Assembly (NCBI GenBank): GCA_016718825.1
Contig: JADKCL010000015.1
Coordinates: forward strand, 62,001-126,000
Reading direction: 5' to 3'
DNA length: 64,000 nt
Origin: Bacteroidota bacterium
Lineage (GTDB): Bacteria > Bacteroidota > Bacteroidia > J057 > JADKCL01
The position numbers were made by a program, and so were the translations under genes. Of this stretch, positions 53,054 through 63,243 are shown in pieces. Below the pieces are notes generated by a model that did no database searches, was not told the DNA's origin, and worked only from the letters and a program-made list of their open reading frames with translations. The first letter of the stretch is position 1, and the number at the start of each line of letters is the position of its first letter.

Positions 53054-56000
53054 TCACCCCAACATCTCCAACAACTCCTCCTGCGTCAGCGACTTCAAAA
53101 TCTCTTCATCCGTGCGAATCAGCTCACTCCCGAGGCGGAATTTCTTCTCCTGAAGGAGCATGATTTTTTCCTCGACTGTGCTTGGGCAAATGAGCTTGAC
53201 GGCGACGACATTTTTCTTTTGGCCGATGCGGTAGCAGCGGTCGATGGCTTGGTTTTCCACCGCCGGATTCCACCAAGGATCAACGAGATAGACGTAGTCG
53301 GCCTCCGTGAGGTTCAGGCCGATGCCGCCTGCTTTGAGGCTGATGAGGAAGACGCGTACTGTATCATTTCCCTGGAAAAGATTGACGGTTTCTGCGCGGT
53401 TTTTCGTCTGTCCCGTGAGGTAGGCGAAGGGAATATTGTGGGCCTCCAATTCCTTTTTGATGAGGTCGAGCATCGAGACAAACTGCGAAAAGACGAGGAT
53501 CTTGTGCTGCGCGGATTTGCTCGTGATCTGCTCCATCAAGACCTCGATTTTGGAGGAAACTTCGCCTTCGAGGTTGCCGTCTTTCAAGATATTGGGCGAA
53601 TCGCAAATCTGCCGAAGTTTGGTCAAGCCTTTTAGGAAATACATTGCCGGTTTGGAGATATTGTCGGAGCGTTTTTTGGAGTTTTTGTGCAGCAGCATTT
53701 CGCGGACTTCGGCTGCGGCATCGTCATACAATTTGCGCTGAACCGACCCCATTTCGCAGTAAGCACCATTTCTGTTTTTTCGGAAGCTCCTGCGCGACTT
53801 GTTGTTTGGTTCGCCGCAAGACGAACGGATGAATGATCCGTTGCAGGCGGTTGGATTTGCCGCCGTCTTCGTGGTGGTCGATCGGATTGGAATAGATGTT
53901 TTTGAAATAGGTTTTCGTTCCCAACAAACCTGGACAAGCAAAAGAAAGTTGCCCATAAATATCGTACGTATTGTTTTCGAAGGGTGTTCCGGTGAGCGCA
54001 ATTTTGTTGCGTGAGCGCAAGAGCCGTACGAGTTTATAGCGCTGTGATTCAGGGTTTTTGATGGCTTGGGATTCGTCGAGAATGATGTAGTTAAATGTGA
54101 ATTTGCGCAACAATTCAATGTCGGAATTGAGCATGCCATACGTCGTCAGAATGATTTCGTAATCATTCATTTCGGTCGCATCTTTGAGCTTGTTTGCGCC
54201 GTAATTGGTGAAGATTTTGATGCTCGGCCCAAACCTTTCCACCTCAGCCTGCCAATTAAAGAGCAGCGAAGTGGGCACGACAATCAAGTTTGTATTTTGT
54301 TTGCGCTTTTGTCGTTGCAGCAAAATGAGTGCAATGATTTGTACCGTTTTGCCCAAGCCCATGTCGTCGGCAAGGCAGGCGCCAAAGTTGAATTCGTCGA
54401 GGAAATTGAGCCAATTGAGTCCCTGTTTTTGGTAGTCACGGAGCGTTCCTTGGAGCTCGGAAGGAACGGGCACCGGCTTGATGCCAGAAAAATCCTTGAA
54501 TTTTTGGGTGTAAAATTGAATTTCATTGTGCGCCTCGACATCCAATACTTCCTGCCCAAACAGCTCGTTGATTTCCATAAAACGGCTTTTGGGGATCACA
54601 ATGGACTCATCCGCAATTTCACCGGATTGGAAATAGTCTGCAAATTTTTGCATCCATTCGGCAGGTAAAATTCCGACCGTGCCATCGTCGAGCTGTACAA
54701 ATTTGGATTTGTTCTTGACCGATTTGTGCACCTGTTTGAGCGATGCGTTTTGATTGCCGAATTGTACCTTCACCTTGGCATCGAACCAGTCGGTGTCGCT
54801 TGTGACTTGCACACTGACTTTGCCCTTGTTCATGTTGAGCTTGTTCTTGCTCAAAGCGTTGAATCCGAGGATGGTAATGCCTTGGTTGCGCCATTCTTCA
54901 AAGACATCGAGGAACCAATTTTCGTCGAGAAATTTGGATTTGTGGAGATAAAAATATTCGTGCTCCGCGAGTTGATCTTCAAATTCAATGTGCTGCCGTA
55001 GGAGGACGGAGGTGAATTGAATTTCCAATTCGTTGTTGCGCTCGATTTTGAAGGAGCGACCGCGTGCGTCGGTATCGAAAATTTGTTGGCGCGAAAATAC
55101 GGCAATTTCGACGTTGCCATATTTGACGACCGGGGTGATGTAAACGTAGTTTTTTTCTTCGGTCAGGTAAATGATTTTTTCGATGCTTTGATCGATTTGC
55201 AATTCCGCGATTTGTTTCGGCGTTACGGTTTTGATGAAGGAATAATTGACATCGAGTTTGATTTCCAGTTTGGCGAGAATATCCTTTCTAAATTCCTGGA
55301 ATTTAGAAGGATGGATCAAAAGCTTGTGGTGATGCTTCCGGAAGAAGTCGATCACACGCAAGGTGTTGGGATCGCTCACCAAATTGAGTGTATTCCCCAG
55401 CAGGATAAAATGCTCGAATTTCAAGTCAATTTCTTCGAGCTTCCATGTCTTTCCCTTCACCCACAATTCGCCGGAAATTTCAAAAAATGGCTCCTTTTGC
55501 GCGACGGTCAGTTTGACTTCCATCGGAATGATCTGCAACAAAACAGGTGCAAGGGACTTCACTGAAATGTTGGTCGTGGCTGCTTCCTTGTGGTAAAATA
55601 CCTCTAATTGCAGTGGATTTTTGGCAATGGCTTTGAGCACTTCAATGTTGGTCACCGCGTTGCGTGCACCGGCAGTCGCTTGGAATTTCGAAATGGCGAT
55701 GTAGAATTTCGCCTCCTCGATGCTGTCGGTATTCCAAATCCGGTATTGTGGATCAACGGGATTGAAGGGCGCCTTGATTTTTCCATTGTTAGCCAATTGC
55801 GACTCATACAATTCGATGTGGAATTGGTCGCTGTAATACTTATGCGGACGGAACACGAGGATGGTGTTTGCAGTGGCATCCGCATCGTGCAAAATGGCTT
55901 CCGGGACGGACTTTTTCGGGATGAGTTGCTCCTCGAATTGCAGTTTGGTCGCCTCTGTCAAGGGCAGCATCTCCTTGATTTTTGGCGTAATGTGGAAATT

Positions 56001-56429
56001 GTTATGGGAATAATGGACCTCGAAGAATGCATCGAGATTCACTTCATTTTGCAGTCCATAATCTTTTGCAAATTCTTCCAGTTTTGTATTGCGCAGTGTG
56101 GAATCAAAGAATATTCGAAGTGCAGGACGATCCAAAATGTGACATAAAACTTCGCTTTGGTGTTTGCAGAGCGTTCGTTTGGGAGTCCGGCATGGGCAGG
56201 TGACCACCAATGTTGTTGCAGTTTGCACGACCGCAACGGTCGGATATTCCGCATACGCATTCGGAACAGAAAAGGCACCTGCATTCAGTTCAATATGCGT
56301 GGGCTGAATGTCGATAGCGCCGCGTTTGTAGGCAAAAATCCCTTCCGCGCTATGCTGCAAAATGTCTGGAAATCCCAGATTGTCAAACCTGAGATTTTCG
56401 AGGACATAATCTTGTGGGTGGTCATTCAT
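53054..56429 (-). CDS. SWIM/SNF2-family helicase, frameshifted
   Basis: A superfamily 2 DNA-stimulated ATPase of about 1125 residues once repaired. It has an N-terminal SWIM-type zinc finger (TCPCRTPKRTLCKHQSEVL, about 78-96), a long middle region, then the SNF2 core: LRDYQKQGLNWL, Walker A DDMGLGKTVQ (about 688), DESQAIKNPESQRYK, LTGTPFEN, HPFVLRRTK, and in the second frame ILVFSQFVSMLDLI, SLKAGGIGLNLTEAD and DRCYRIGQKKNV. Two one-base losses (TTTTTT at 53775 and AA at 53761, plus strand) account for the break. The gene begins inside the end of the immunity gene. Confidence 0.88.
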
Positions 56430-56834
56430 GGTTGTTGTTGGGGAAATATCCCTTCAAATGCGTCAAGAAAGCAAACGTCCTGGGGTTTTTTGCTTCCCAA
56501 ATGGATCGGATGTCCTGCTCCGTGTAAATGCCCAACAAGTTTCTCCCAGAGGAGGGGTTCTCCTTCCAAAAGTCCGGTCTGTGGTCAGTAGTTTGAACAA
56601 AAGGTCGCCAGCGTAATATCCGCCGTCAGCAAGTGCATTTCTTTCCAACAATTGAATCGCCACAGGAATGACGTAGGGTAGGCTGATCCGTTGACCGATC
56701 AAAACGCGGCAATCCTCGGCCGTGAAATAGCGCAGGGGAATCTTTCGGATGCGGTGGCAATTGATGACCAAACTTGTTTGGTACTCGGGTTCGCCCCAGT
56801 CACTTTTTTCCAATTCCGTGAGCGTACGGTCCAT
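56422..56834 (-). CDS. CdiI_3-like contact-dependent-inhibition immunity protein, frameshifted
   Basis: About 138 residues from MDRTLTELEKSDWGEP (an ATG four codons earlier at 56846 is also possible). It matches the CdiI_3 immunity family by LVINCHRIRKIPLRYFTAED, CRVLIGQRISLPYVIPVA and GGYYAGDLLFKLLTTDRTF. An extra A in the AAAA run at 56568 lets it continue as WKENPSSGRNLLGIYTEQDI up to the stop at 56422-56424. That stop overlaps the helicase start by 8 bp. No CdiA-like or polymorphic toxin gene is visible nearby, so it is an orphan immunity gene or a household relative. Confidence 0.72.
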
Positions 56835-56896
56835 GTTGATGGCCATCAGCTTCTGCAGCTTTTTTACCTTGTCCTTTTTATCCTTTTTGCCCACGG

Positions 56897-57334
56897 TCAA
56901 TTCGAATAGCTTCTTCTCAGCACCAAATACCATTTCCCGACCCGCCGCTCAAATTCGTAGTCATCGTAAATTCCGCTATCCGTACCTCGAATTTCCATAC
57001 GGACAACAGTTGATTCTGTTTTGATTTCTTGCGTAACCGATTCGCCACCAATTGGCTCCAAGATTCCATTTTGATCGAATTTGAGCGGTTTCCAGGCCTT
57101 CTTTTCAATTTTGGTTGCTGTTGAAGTTTCCGTTTCGAGGCGAATGTCAATTTCATCCAATGGGAAAACGGTGCGCTTGAGTTGGAAATGTTTGGAGGCC
57201 CGGAAGCGGTCAAAGAATTCGTCAAAGGGTTCCAAAGCAAGATCGGGAACACGGGCAAAGTCCGTTTCAGCCGACATTTGGACGGGATTTCCGTGCTGCA
57301 ATAAAATGAGCAATAAAAGGAACACGCTGCGCAT
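56897..57334 (-). CDS. Small exported protein, DUF4348-like
   Basis: 145 residues with a signal peptide (MRSVFLLLLILLQ). The mature part has FDEFFDRFRASKHFQLKRTV followed by FPL, WKPLKFD and YDDYEFERRVGKWYLV, resembling a Bacteroidota domain of unknown function (DUF4348-type), thought to have an NTF2-like fold. The match is by eye and not certain. It ends 62 bp before the immunity gene and may share its transcript. Confidence 0.6.
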   Translation of the reverse strand: MRSVFLLLLILLQHGNPVQMSAETDFARVPDLALEPFDEFFDRFRASKHFQLKRTVFPLDEIDIRLETETSTATKIEKKAWKPLKFDQNGILEPIGGESVTQEIKTESTVVRMEIRGTDSGIYDDYEFERRVGKWYLVLRRSYSN

Positions 57335-57425
57335 GATTCGAAATTACGGAAAATTCAGCCTGCTTGGTGATTCCGGCTTTTGAACAAACGGCAGCTGTAG
57401 TTGGTTCATACAGAAATAGATTCGA

Positions 57426-57833
57426 ATGCTCATCCTGAAGATTTTCCTCGCGTTTTTGCTGACATCCTTGGTCTTTTTTGCGATTGACTTGGTTTGGCTG
57501 GGTTTGATTGCCAAGGACTTTTACGCCAAAAACATGGGCGGATTGCTTTCGGAGAAGGTCAAATGGCCTGCGGCCCTTCTATTTTATTGCATTTACATCG
57601 CAGGGACTTTATTGTTTGTCGTGTATCCGGCCGTCGGGAAGGATGCGTGGCTGCAAGCGATGTACATGGGTGCCGCCTTGGGTTTTTTGTGTTACGCCAC
57701 CTACGACTTGACGAGCTATGCCCTGATCAAGGACTTTCCGTTGAAGGTGGTGGTCGTGGATCTGATTTGGGGAACGGTTTTGACGGCGATGGTGAGTACT
57801 GCCGGGTTTTTTATTGTGCGGTGGTTGCAGTAG
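57426..57833 (+). CDS. DUF2177 family membrane protein
   Basis: 135 residues with four predicted membrane helices (about 5-25, 47-65, 73-92, 108-132). The family patterns are AIDLVWLGLIAKDFY, GALGFLCYATYDLTSYALIKD and VVDLIWGTVLTAMVS. It is a widely spread inner-membrane protein of unknown function. It stands alone on the plus strand among minus-strand genes. Confidence 0.88.
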   Translation: MLILKIFLAFLLTSLVFFAIDLVWLGLIAKDFYAKNMGGLLSEKVKWPAALLFYCIYIAGTLLFVVYPAVGKDAWLQAMYMGAALGFLCYATYDLTSYALIKDFPLKVVVVDLIWGTVLTAMVSTAGFFIVRWLQ

Positions 57834-57860
57834 GCAATTCCAAAGGCCAATGTCATCAAC

Positions 57861-59265
57861 TCAAACCTGCTGAATGGCCTTTTCCATTCTGCGTTTCGCC
57901 AAAATTGTCGCGGGCCCAAACCAAAAGCGTTTCATGGATCCGCGTTCGCGCGCTTGTGCAAGCCTGAAGCGCTTGTGGATGTACCTGTGCAGGCGCTTGT
58001 AAAATTCCGGCGAATAGGTATTCTTGAACATCAAAGCCAATTCGTCGCTGTCCGTCCAGTTGGATTTTGTGCCGAGTTCCGCCTTTACCTTTTCGTAGAA
58101 TCCCGTTCCCGGTAATGGATAGGAGACCGAGACGCCGATGTCGTCAGGCATCAGTTCAAACAGCATGTCAATCGTCGCCTGAATGTCTTCCCAAGTTTCG
58201 CCGAGGTATCCGAATTGCAGAAAAAATGCAGCCCGAATGCCGTGTTTTTTGAGCAATGTCCGCGCTTCCTTGATTTGGGCAATGGTAATGCCTTTGTCCA
58301 TTGCGTCCAAAATGCGCTGCGAACCAGATTCGGCGCCGATCCAAACTTCCTCGCAACCTGCCCGTGCAAGCGCTGCTACCGTGTCGCCATCGAGCAGTAA
58401 ATCCGCGCGGGATTGAATTTTAAACTTGATTTTGAGGCCACGGCGCTCGACTTCATCCGCAAATTGTTGCACCCAACCGGGTTTTAGTCCGAAAATATCA
58501 TCGCCAAACCAGATGTGTTCCGCACCGTAATTTTTGACCAACCATTCCAATTCTGCCGCTTTGCCTTCGGGGCTATGGCTGTTGTAGCGGTTTCCGTAGA
58601 TCGGTTTTGCGCACCAGTTGCATTTGTAGGGGCATCCGCGCGTGGTCGCCATGTTGATGCTGAAGCGGCCGTGCTTTTTCCAAGCTTGCTGATAGGGCGC
58701 GACATCGATCAAGTCCCAAGCAGGGGAGGGGAGGCTGTCCAAATCCCGAATCACCGGACGTTTGGCCGTGAGAATGGTCTTTCCGTTTTCGCGGAATGCC
58801 AATCCGAGCAAGTCGCCATAACTGCGGTCTCCCTGCTCCACCTTTTTTGCAAGCTCCAACAACGCCGCTTCGCCTTCGCCTAAAATGACGGCGTCCGCGC
58901 CGTGGTCGAGGTATTTTTCATAATGATCGGTACTGTCGCTGCTGCAAAGACAACCGTCGCGCCGGCTGCTTTGGCCATTCGACTCATTTCGAATGCGGCC
59001 TCACGCATATTGGTGAGGCACATTTGGTGAGGTAATTGAAGCCGTCGTCGTAAATGACAAACAAATCCGGTTTCTGCGCAGTCAGCATTGGAGCAAGCGA
59101 ATCCGCCCCGGCTGCAAACATCACATCGTGCAAGGCGACTTCCCAGCCGGCTTCCCGCAAAACTGCAGCGGCATAAATGGTCCCCAACGGCGGATAAGGC
59201 ATCGATTGCCGCCATTGTTTGGGGTCAAATTGCATGAAATAACTATGGGAAAACAAGGCTTTCAT
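57861..59265 (-). CDS. B12-binding-type radical SAM protein, twice frameshifted
   Basis: Paralogue of the protein at 39882-41285. The start MKALFSHSYFMQFDPKQW is followed by YPPLGTIYAAAVLREAGW; the second frame gives MCLTNMREAAFEMSRMAKAAG; the third gives SSDSTDHYEKYLDHGADAVI, LGEGEAALLELAKK, the cluster motif TTRGCPYKCNWCAKP (about 205), AESGSQRILDAMDKG and FGYLGETWEDIQAT. One A missing near 59023 and one near 58943 explain both breaks; repaired length is about 468 residues. ATGA overlap with the nucleotidyltransferase upstream suggests one operon. Likely acts on a glycan, lipid or small molecule; the substrate is unknown. Confidence 0.85.
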
Positions 59266-60236
59266 GCGGGTGCTGTAGCGTCCAAAGGCAGTTTAGCGCC
59301 AATTTTTTGTTCGAGTTCCTGTTGTTTCGTCTGGAGTTTCCCGATCACGCGGTCTTGAAATGCACTCGGATGATGTTTGCTCACATATTTCCGGCTGCGC
59401 ATGGCGACTTCGAAGCGCTGTTGTTCCAAATGCGTGAATTTTTTCTGCCAGCGGCCCATCGTGAGGCGCATAAAACGCGCATCCAAGGCTTCGCCAAGGC
59501 GGCCGTTCAGCAACCATTCGCCCAAACGCTTCATGGGTCCTCGTTTGATTTCTTCACATTGTTCGAGGCAGCGCAGCCCATGGTGGGGATAAAAATTGTC
59601 GGCCCAAGTATTGGCCGCGCGGAATTTCTTGTACAAATCGGGATTGTGTGTGGGAAGGAGGAAGGCGACCTCGGTTGCTGTGAAGATGTTTTTGTCCTCA
59701 ATTTCCAGGTGATCTGTGTCAATGAAGTAATTAAGACAGAATTCTTTGTGGGAATTGAAGAGGAATAGCTTTTTGTAGGCGATCAGCAAAGTCCGTGCGA
59801 CCCAGAGCCGGCCGGGTTGCGTGATGACAAAAAAGTCGATGTCGCTGCCATCTTCCATGTAGTTTTTGGAGAGCGAGCCGGAAATCATGACGGCTTCCAC
59901 AAATGGAAATGCGGCAACGAAGCTGCTTCGTTGGAAGGCGCGTTGCAGCCGTTTTGCAGCAAGGTCATTTCCGCGTTGCCTGCGATCGGCGTAAACAGGT
60001 GTTTCTGGAATTTGGTAGAATTCGCCGTACCGATGAATCAATTTGCGGACTGTCAATTGCTCGAGTGCCTTGGCAATCGCCTCGGGTTCTGCGTCGCGGT
60101 TCGGATGCAATTTGCGGAGCTCTTGTGCCGTGAGCGGGTATTGGAAAATATCAAAATACAGGAGATTCTTCAGCACACCTGCTTCCGCAAGAGACAGTTG
60201 CAATGACAAATTTGCGGGAAGTTGCTCCGAATTCAT
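59262..60236 (-). CDS. Nucleotidyltransferase-domain protein
   Basis: 324 residues. A winged-helix-like N-terminus (ILQYP-type, here NLLYFDIFQYPLTAQEL) leads to a minimal nucleotidyltransferase core with VMISGSLSKNYMEDGSDIDF (about 115-135), giving the GS...DxD metal-binding pair. The C-terminal half is helical and not recognised. It might transfer a nucleotide to a protein, RNA or sugar. It sits between the O-antigen ligase and the radical-SAM gene in the same direction. Confidence 0.8.
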   Translation of the reverse strand: MNSEQLPANLSLQLSLAEAGVLKNLLYFDIFQYPLTAQELRKLHPNRDAEPEAIAKALEQLTVRKLIHRYGEFYQIPETPVYADRRQRGNDLAAKRLQRAFQRSSFVAAFPFVEAVMISGSLSKNYMEDGSDIDFFVITQPGRLWVARTLLIAYKKLFLFNSHKEFCLNYFIDTDHLEIEDKNIFTATEVAFLLPTHNPDLYKKFRAANTWADNFYPHHGLRCLEQCEEIKRGPMKRLGEWLLNGRLGEALDARFMRLTMGRWQKKFTHLEQQRFEVAMRSRKYVSKHHPSAFQDRVIGKLQTKQQELEQKIGAKLPLDATAPA

Positions 60237-60389
60237 TCCTTGACCCTGGAATACACCAAATAAGACGACACAAAATTCAGCTTTCGATCCTTGATTCTTT
60301 TGGCAATATAAGCAGCTGTAGCCAAAGAATTGCTGCTGTGCACGGTGAAGGTTGTAGTTTTTGAGGGATTCATGTTCACTTTGCCTGAC

Positions 60390-61868
60390 CTACGAGGCCA
60401 ATGGATTGTTGGGGTTCAATTCCGAACCTGCCGGATTTTGGGTTGCCATATCCATTGCTGCCAACATGGCCAACATTCCCCAGATCAACACTGCTGCCTT
60501 GTCGATGTCGATAAAGTCATTGACAAAACCATGGAAATAGTAGGTGCTGAGCCCCATCAGGATCGCCATGGTGATGCCGCGCACCTGTGGATCATGGCTG
60601 CGATACACGATCCGAAGGCCGATTTGCAGGCTGATCAAAAATAGACCGCTGAGGAAAATCAACCCTGGAATTCCCTGTTCTGACAAAACGCCCAAATATT
60701 CGGAGTGTGCGTCACCACGGTCGCCAACCCACGAACTGATCCGTGTGATTTCGCTCAGCACTTGAAAATCCCCATAGTTGCGCTCATAGGTACCGGGACC
60801 GAATCCCATCCATGGCCGCTCCTCAAACATCCGAATGGCGCATGCCCAGCGGTTGATGCGTTCCTTGTTACTGTCATCGGTATTGACGTTCGTGACGGAC
60901 GCCGCCGTGGAAAATACATCCTCCCCGGAGACATTTTCGTTTTGCTGGAAACGTAACACAATCGCATCCCTCCCAAACCAAGCACCTACTGCAACGATCA
61001 CGAGGGCCATGGCGATGAATCGGAATCGAATTTTCAGGCGCATCAAGGCATAAAATCCACCGATGACGAAGATTCCCATCCAAGCCGCACGCGAAAAGCT
61101 GAGCAACATGGCAACAAGTACAAGTGCAAAAACAGGCCAAGCCCAATTGATCCCTCCGGTACGCATTTGCAGACGGTCGCGCAAGGCAATCCAGCCTGCC
61201 AAGGGCAAAATCATGGCCAAGCAAGCACCAAACACAGTATGGTCATCGTAAAACGGTTCGGCCATTACGGGTGAGAACGAACGGCTGAGTCCATACTGCG
61301 ATAGGTGGAAAATTGCCCAGGCCATGACGGGAACCAAGCCCCAGAGATAAGCTTTGAAGAACACAATTCGACGCTCCGGATCGAAAAACATGCTCCCAAA
61401 CCCGATATAATACACCATGATGTAGGCGCTGCGGGAAATGAGAAATTTTAGGGAAATCTGCGAATATGAACTGTTTAGCATGCTGATGAAGGCCCAAACC
61501 AGATGCAAAAGAATCACAATACCGATGGGATGCATCAACAAGGGCCAAGGATTGATCTGTTTGCGCAGGATCATCATGGTAATGCCTACCGCTGCCAAGA
61601 CCAGCAATGCTTCGCCAGGTAATGCAGCACCAAATCCGCCGCCAATGTCCGTGATGCTCACAGAAAAGGGCACTGTAAACAACATCCCCACTAAAAACCC
61701 TTCAAAATGGCGCGCAGCCATCAGCAATGCCAGAAGTCCGAGTGGAATCAGTGGCAACATGCTCGGGGAATGCGGATAATTCCTCCAATATAGGCCAACG
61801 CTCAGTCCAAGCCAAGCCAAGCAGGCCAAAGGGACAACCCATGGACTTGACTTCGCATTCGGAGACAT
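60390..61868 (-). CDS. O-antigen ligase / polymerase family protein
   Basis: 492 residues with about ten to twelve membrane helices and a large periplasmic loop containing MFEERPWMGFGPGTYERNY (about 335-353) and DAHSEYLGVLSEQGIPGL. The latter is the Wzy_C signature (H-E-x8-E-G-x-PG-type). It acts on lipid-linked glycans at the periplasmic face, either ligating them to lipid A core or polymerising them. The start shares one base with the Wzz stop, so the genes are co-translated. Confidence 0.9.
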   Translation of the reverse strand: MSPNAKSSPWVVPLACLAWLGLSVGLYWRNYPHSPSMLPLIPLGLLALLMAARHFEGFLVGMLFTVPFSVSITDIGGGFGAALPGEALLVLAAVGITMMILRKQINPWPLLMHPIGIVILLHLVWAFISMLNSSYSQISLKFLISRSAYIMVYYIGFGSMFFDPERRIVFFKAYLWGLVPVMAWAIFHLSQYGLSRSFSPVMAEPFYDDHTVFGACLAMILPLAGWIALRDRLQMRTGGINWAWPVFALVLVAMLLSFSRAAWMGIFVIGGFYALMRLKIRFRFIAMALVIVAVGAWFGRDAIVLRFQQNENVSGEDVFSTAASVTNVNTDDSNKERINRWACAIRMFEERPWMGFGPGTYERNYGDFQVLSEITRISSWVGDRGDAHSEYLGVLSEQGIPGLIFLSGLFLISLQIGLRIVYRSHDPQVRGITMAILMGLSTYYFHGFVNDFIDIDKAAVLIWGMLAMLAAMDMATQNPAGSELNPNNPLAS

Positions 61869-63157
61869 CAGCTTTCGCCCCCTTTGCGCCGATCGAGGAA
61901 GGAAAACAAAAGAAGACCGAAGAAAAAGGCTCCAAATCCGCCAAGCGCGAGGTTTACGAGTGTATGCGGATAGATCTTTTTATGGCTTGCCTTGCCACTG
62001 CTGACCACGATCGCCGCCGGAACGGGATCGAGGTAATTGCTCAAAGCCCTTTGGTATTTGGCATTCAATTCCTGGGTTTGGAGTTGGTCCCAGCGATAAT
62101 CGTCTTCCAAGCGGTTGATGCGCCGGGATTCCAAATTGGGATCAATCATCGTTTGGTAGGACTGAAGTTCTTCACTCGCTGTCTGATTGAGGTCCGTTTC
62201 CAATTCCAACTGACCTTCCAACTGCAGATAGCGTTTGTTGATGGTGCTCAGGCGCTCCAAGTCGGTAGCAAAGTTGTCGACCCGCAATTTGGCACCTGCT
62301 TGGAGGGCACGGTGGTTTTGAAATGTCGAATCGGAGGCTGTTCCGCTTTTTTCCAATACTGCCAAGATTCCGGATTCTTGAAGGTAGTTGGCGCGCGCCT
62401 CGGCAAGGTGCTCGTTCAGGACATTGATTTGATAGCTGAAGTCATAGATATTGTACTTGCGGCGAAGGTTGTCCAAACTGTCGCGCAGGCTTTGTATCCG
62501 CTTTTGTTGGGCGACAACTTGCTCGCGGAGCTTGGTTTTCGTTTCATTCACCGTGGAGTTTTCGATCCCGATGATGCTGTCATTCATGAGATGGACTTTT
62601 CCAAGCCTGCGTTGGTACTCCTTTTCGATAATTTCCAAGGATGATCTCGCGGCATTTTTGACAATGTCGGCGTTGAGTACGTTGACGAGTCGCGCCGCAT
62701 CATTGGCTACCAGGGCACAAAATTCAGGGTCGGCATCGACCACTGAAATCCCGACGGAGACATATTTGTTTTTGTGGAAGGTGATTCGATCCTTGGTCAT
62801 CTGCAACAATTGGTCATACCAATCGACGCGGGATTTGTCAATTTCGTAATGCGCTGCCAGATGGAATTTGGCCTCCAAGGAGTCCAAGAGGGTATTGGAG
62901 CTGAGCAACTGCATTAGCCGCTCGGCCTGAATTTCATGTCCAAAAGAGAAATCCTCCAATTGCTTTTCCCGCGAATTGGAATTGCTCGGGTACATGATGA
63001 CCGAAGACTCATACAATGGCGTAACCACTTTGCTGAAGATGAACGCCGTCAGCAATCCTGCGGCAGCGAATGCAATCAGCTCAAGATAGCGCCGTGCTAT
63101 CAGATCCATCATCGGCAGGAAATCAATGCTCTTCCCTGTTTTGTTGTTCTCCGACAT
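61868..63157 (-). CDS. Wzz/GumC-type polysaccharide chain-length protein
   Basis: 429 residues with an N-terminal membrane helix (about 26-46), a periplasmic Wzz domain opening with VVTPLYESSVIMYPS, long coiled coils (about 190-340, for example RIQSLRDSLDNLRRKY), and a C-terminal membrane helix (about 398-420). There is no C-terminal tyrosine kinase, so this is a stand-alone chain-length regulator. It controls the polymer length made by the neighbouring Wzy-type protein. Confidence 0.88.
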   Translation of the reverse strand: MSENNKTGKSIDFLPMMDLIARRYLELIAFAAAGLLTAFIFSKVVTPLYESSVIMYPSNSNSREKQLEDFSFGHEIQAERLMQLLSSNTLLDSLEAKFHLAAHYEIDKSRVDWYDQLLQMTKDRITFHKNKYVSVGISVVDADPEFCALVANDAARLVNVLNADIVKNAARSSLEIIEKEYQRRLGKVHLMNDSIIGIENSTVNETKTKLREQVVAQQKRIQSLRDSLDNLRRKYNIYDFSYQINVLNEHLAEARANYLQESGILAVLEKSGTASDSTFQNHRALQAGAKLRVDNFATDLERLSTINKRYLQLEGQLELETDLNQTASEELQSYQTMIDPNLESRRINRLEDDYRWDQLQTQELNAKYQRALSNYLDPVPAAIVVSSGKASHKKIYPHTLVNLALGGFGAFFFGLLLFSFLDRRKGGES

Positions 63158-63177
63158 AACTTCGATTGAAAATCAGA

Positions 63178-63209
63178 AGGCCTGTACCTCGATGCCGCGA
63201 TACAGGCCT
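63178..63209 (-). terminator. Possible terminator after the surface protein gene
   Basis: AGGCCTGTA (63178-63186) and TACAGGCCT (63201-63209) form a perfect 9-bp stem with a 14-nt loop, 34 bp past the stop of the right-edge gene. On the minus strand it is followed by TCTGATTTTC, a weak T-rich run. Confidence 0.55.
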
Positions 63210-63243
63210 CCCATTTATTTTTCAACAATTCGCCAAGGGGTAT

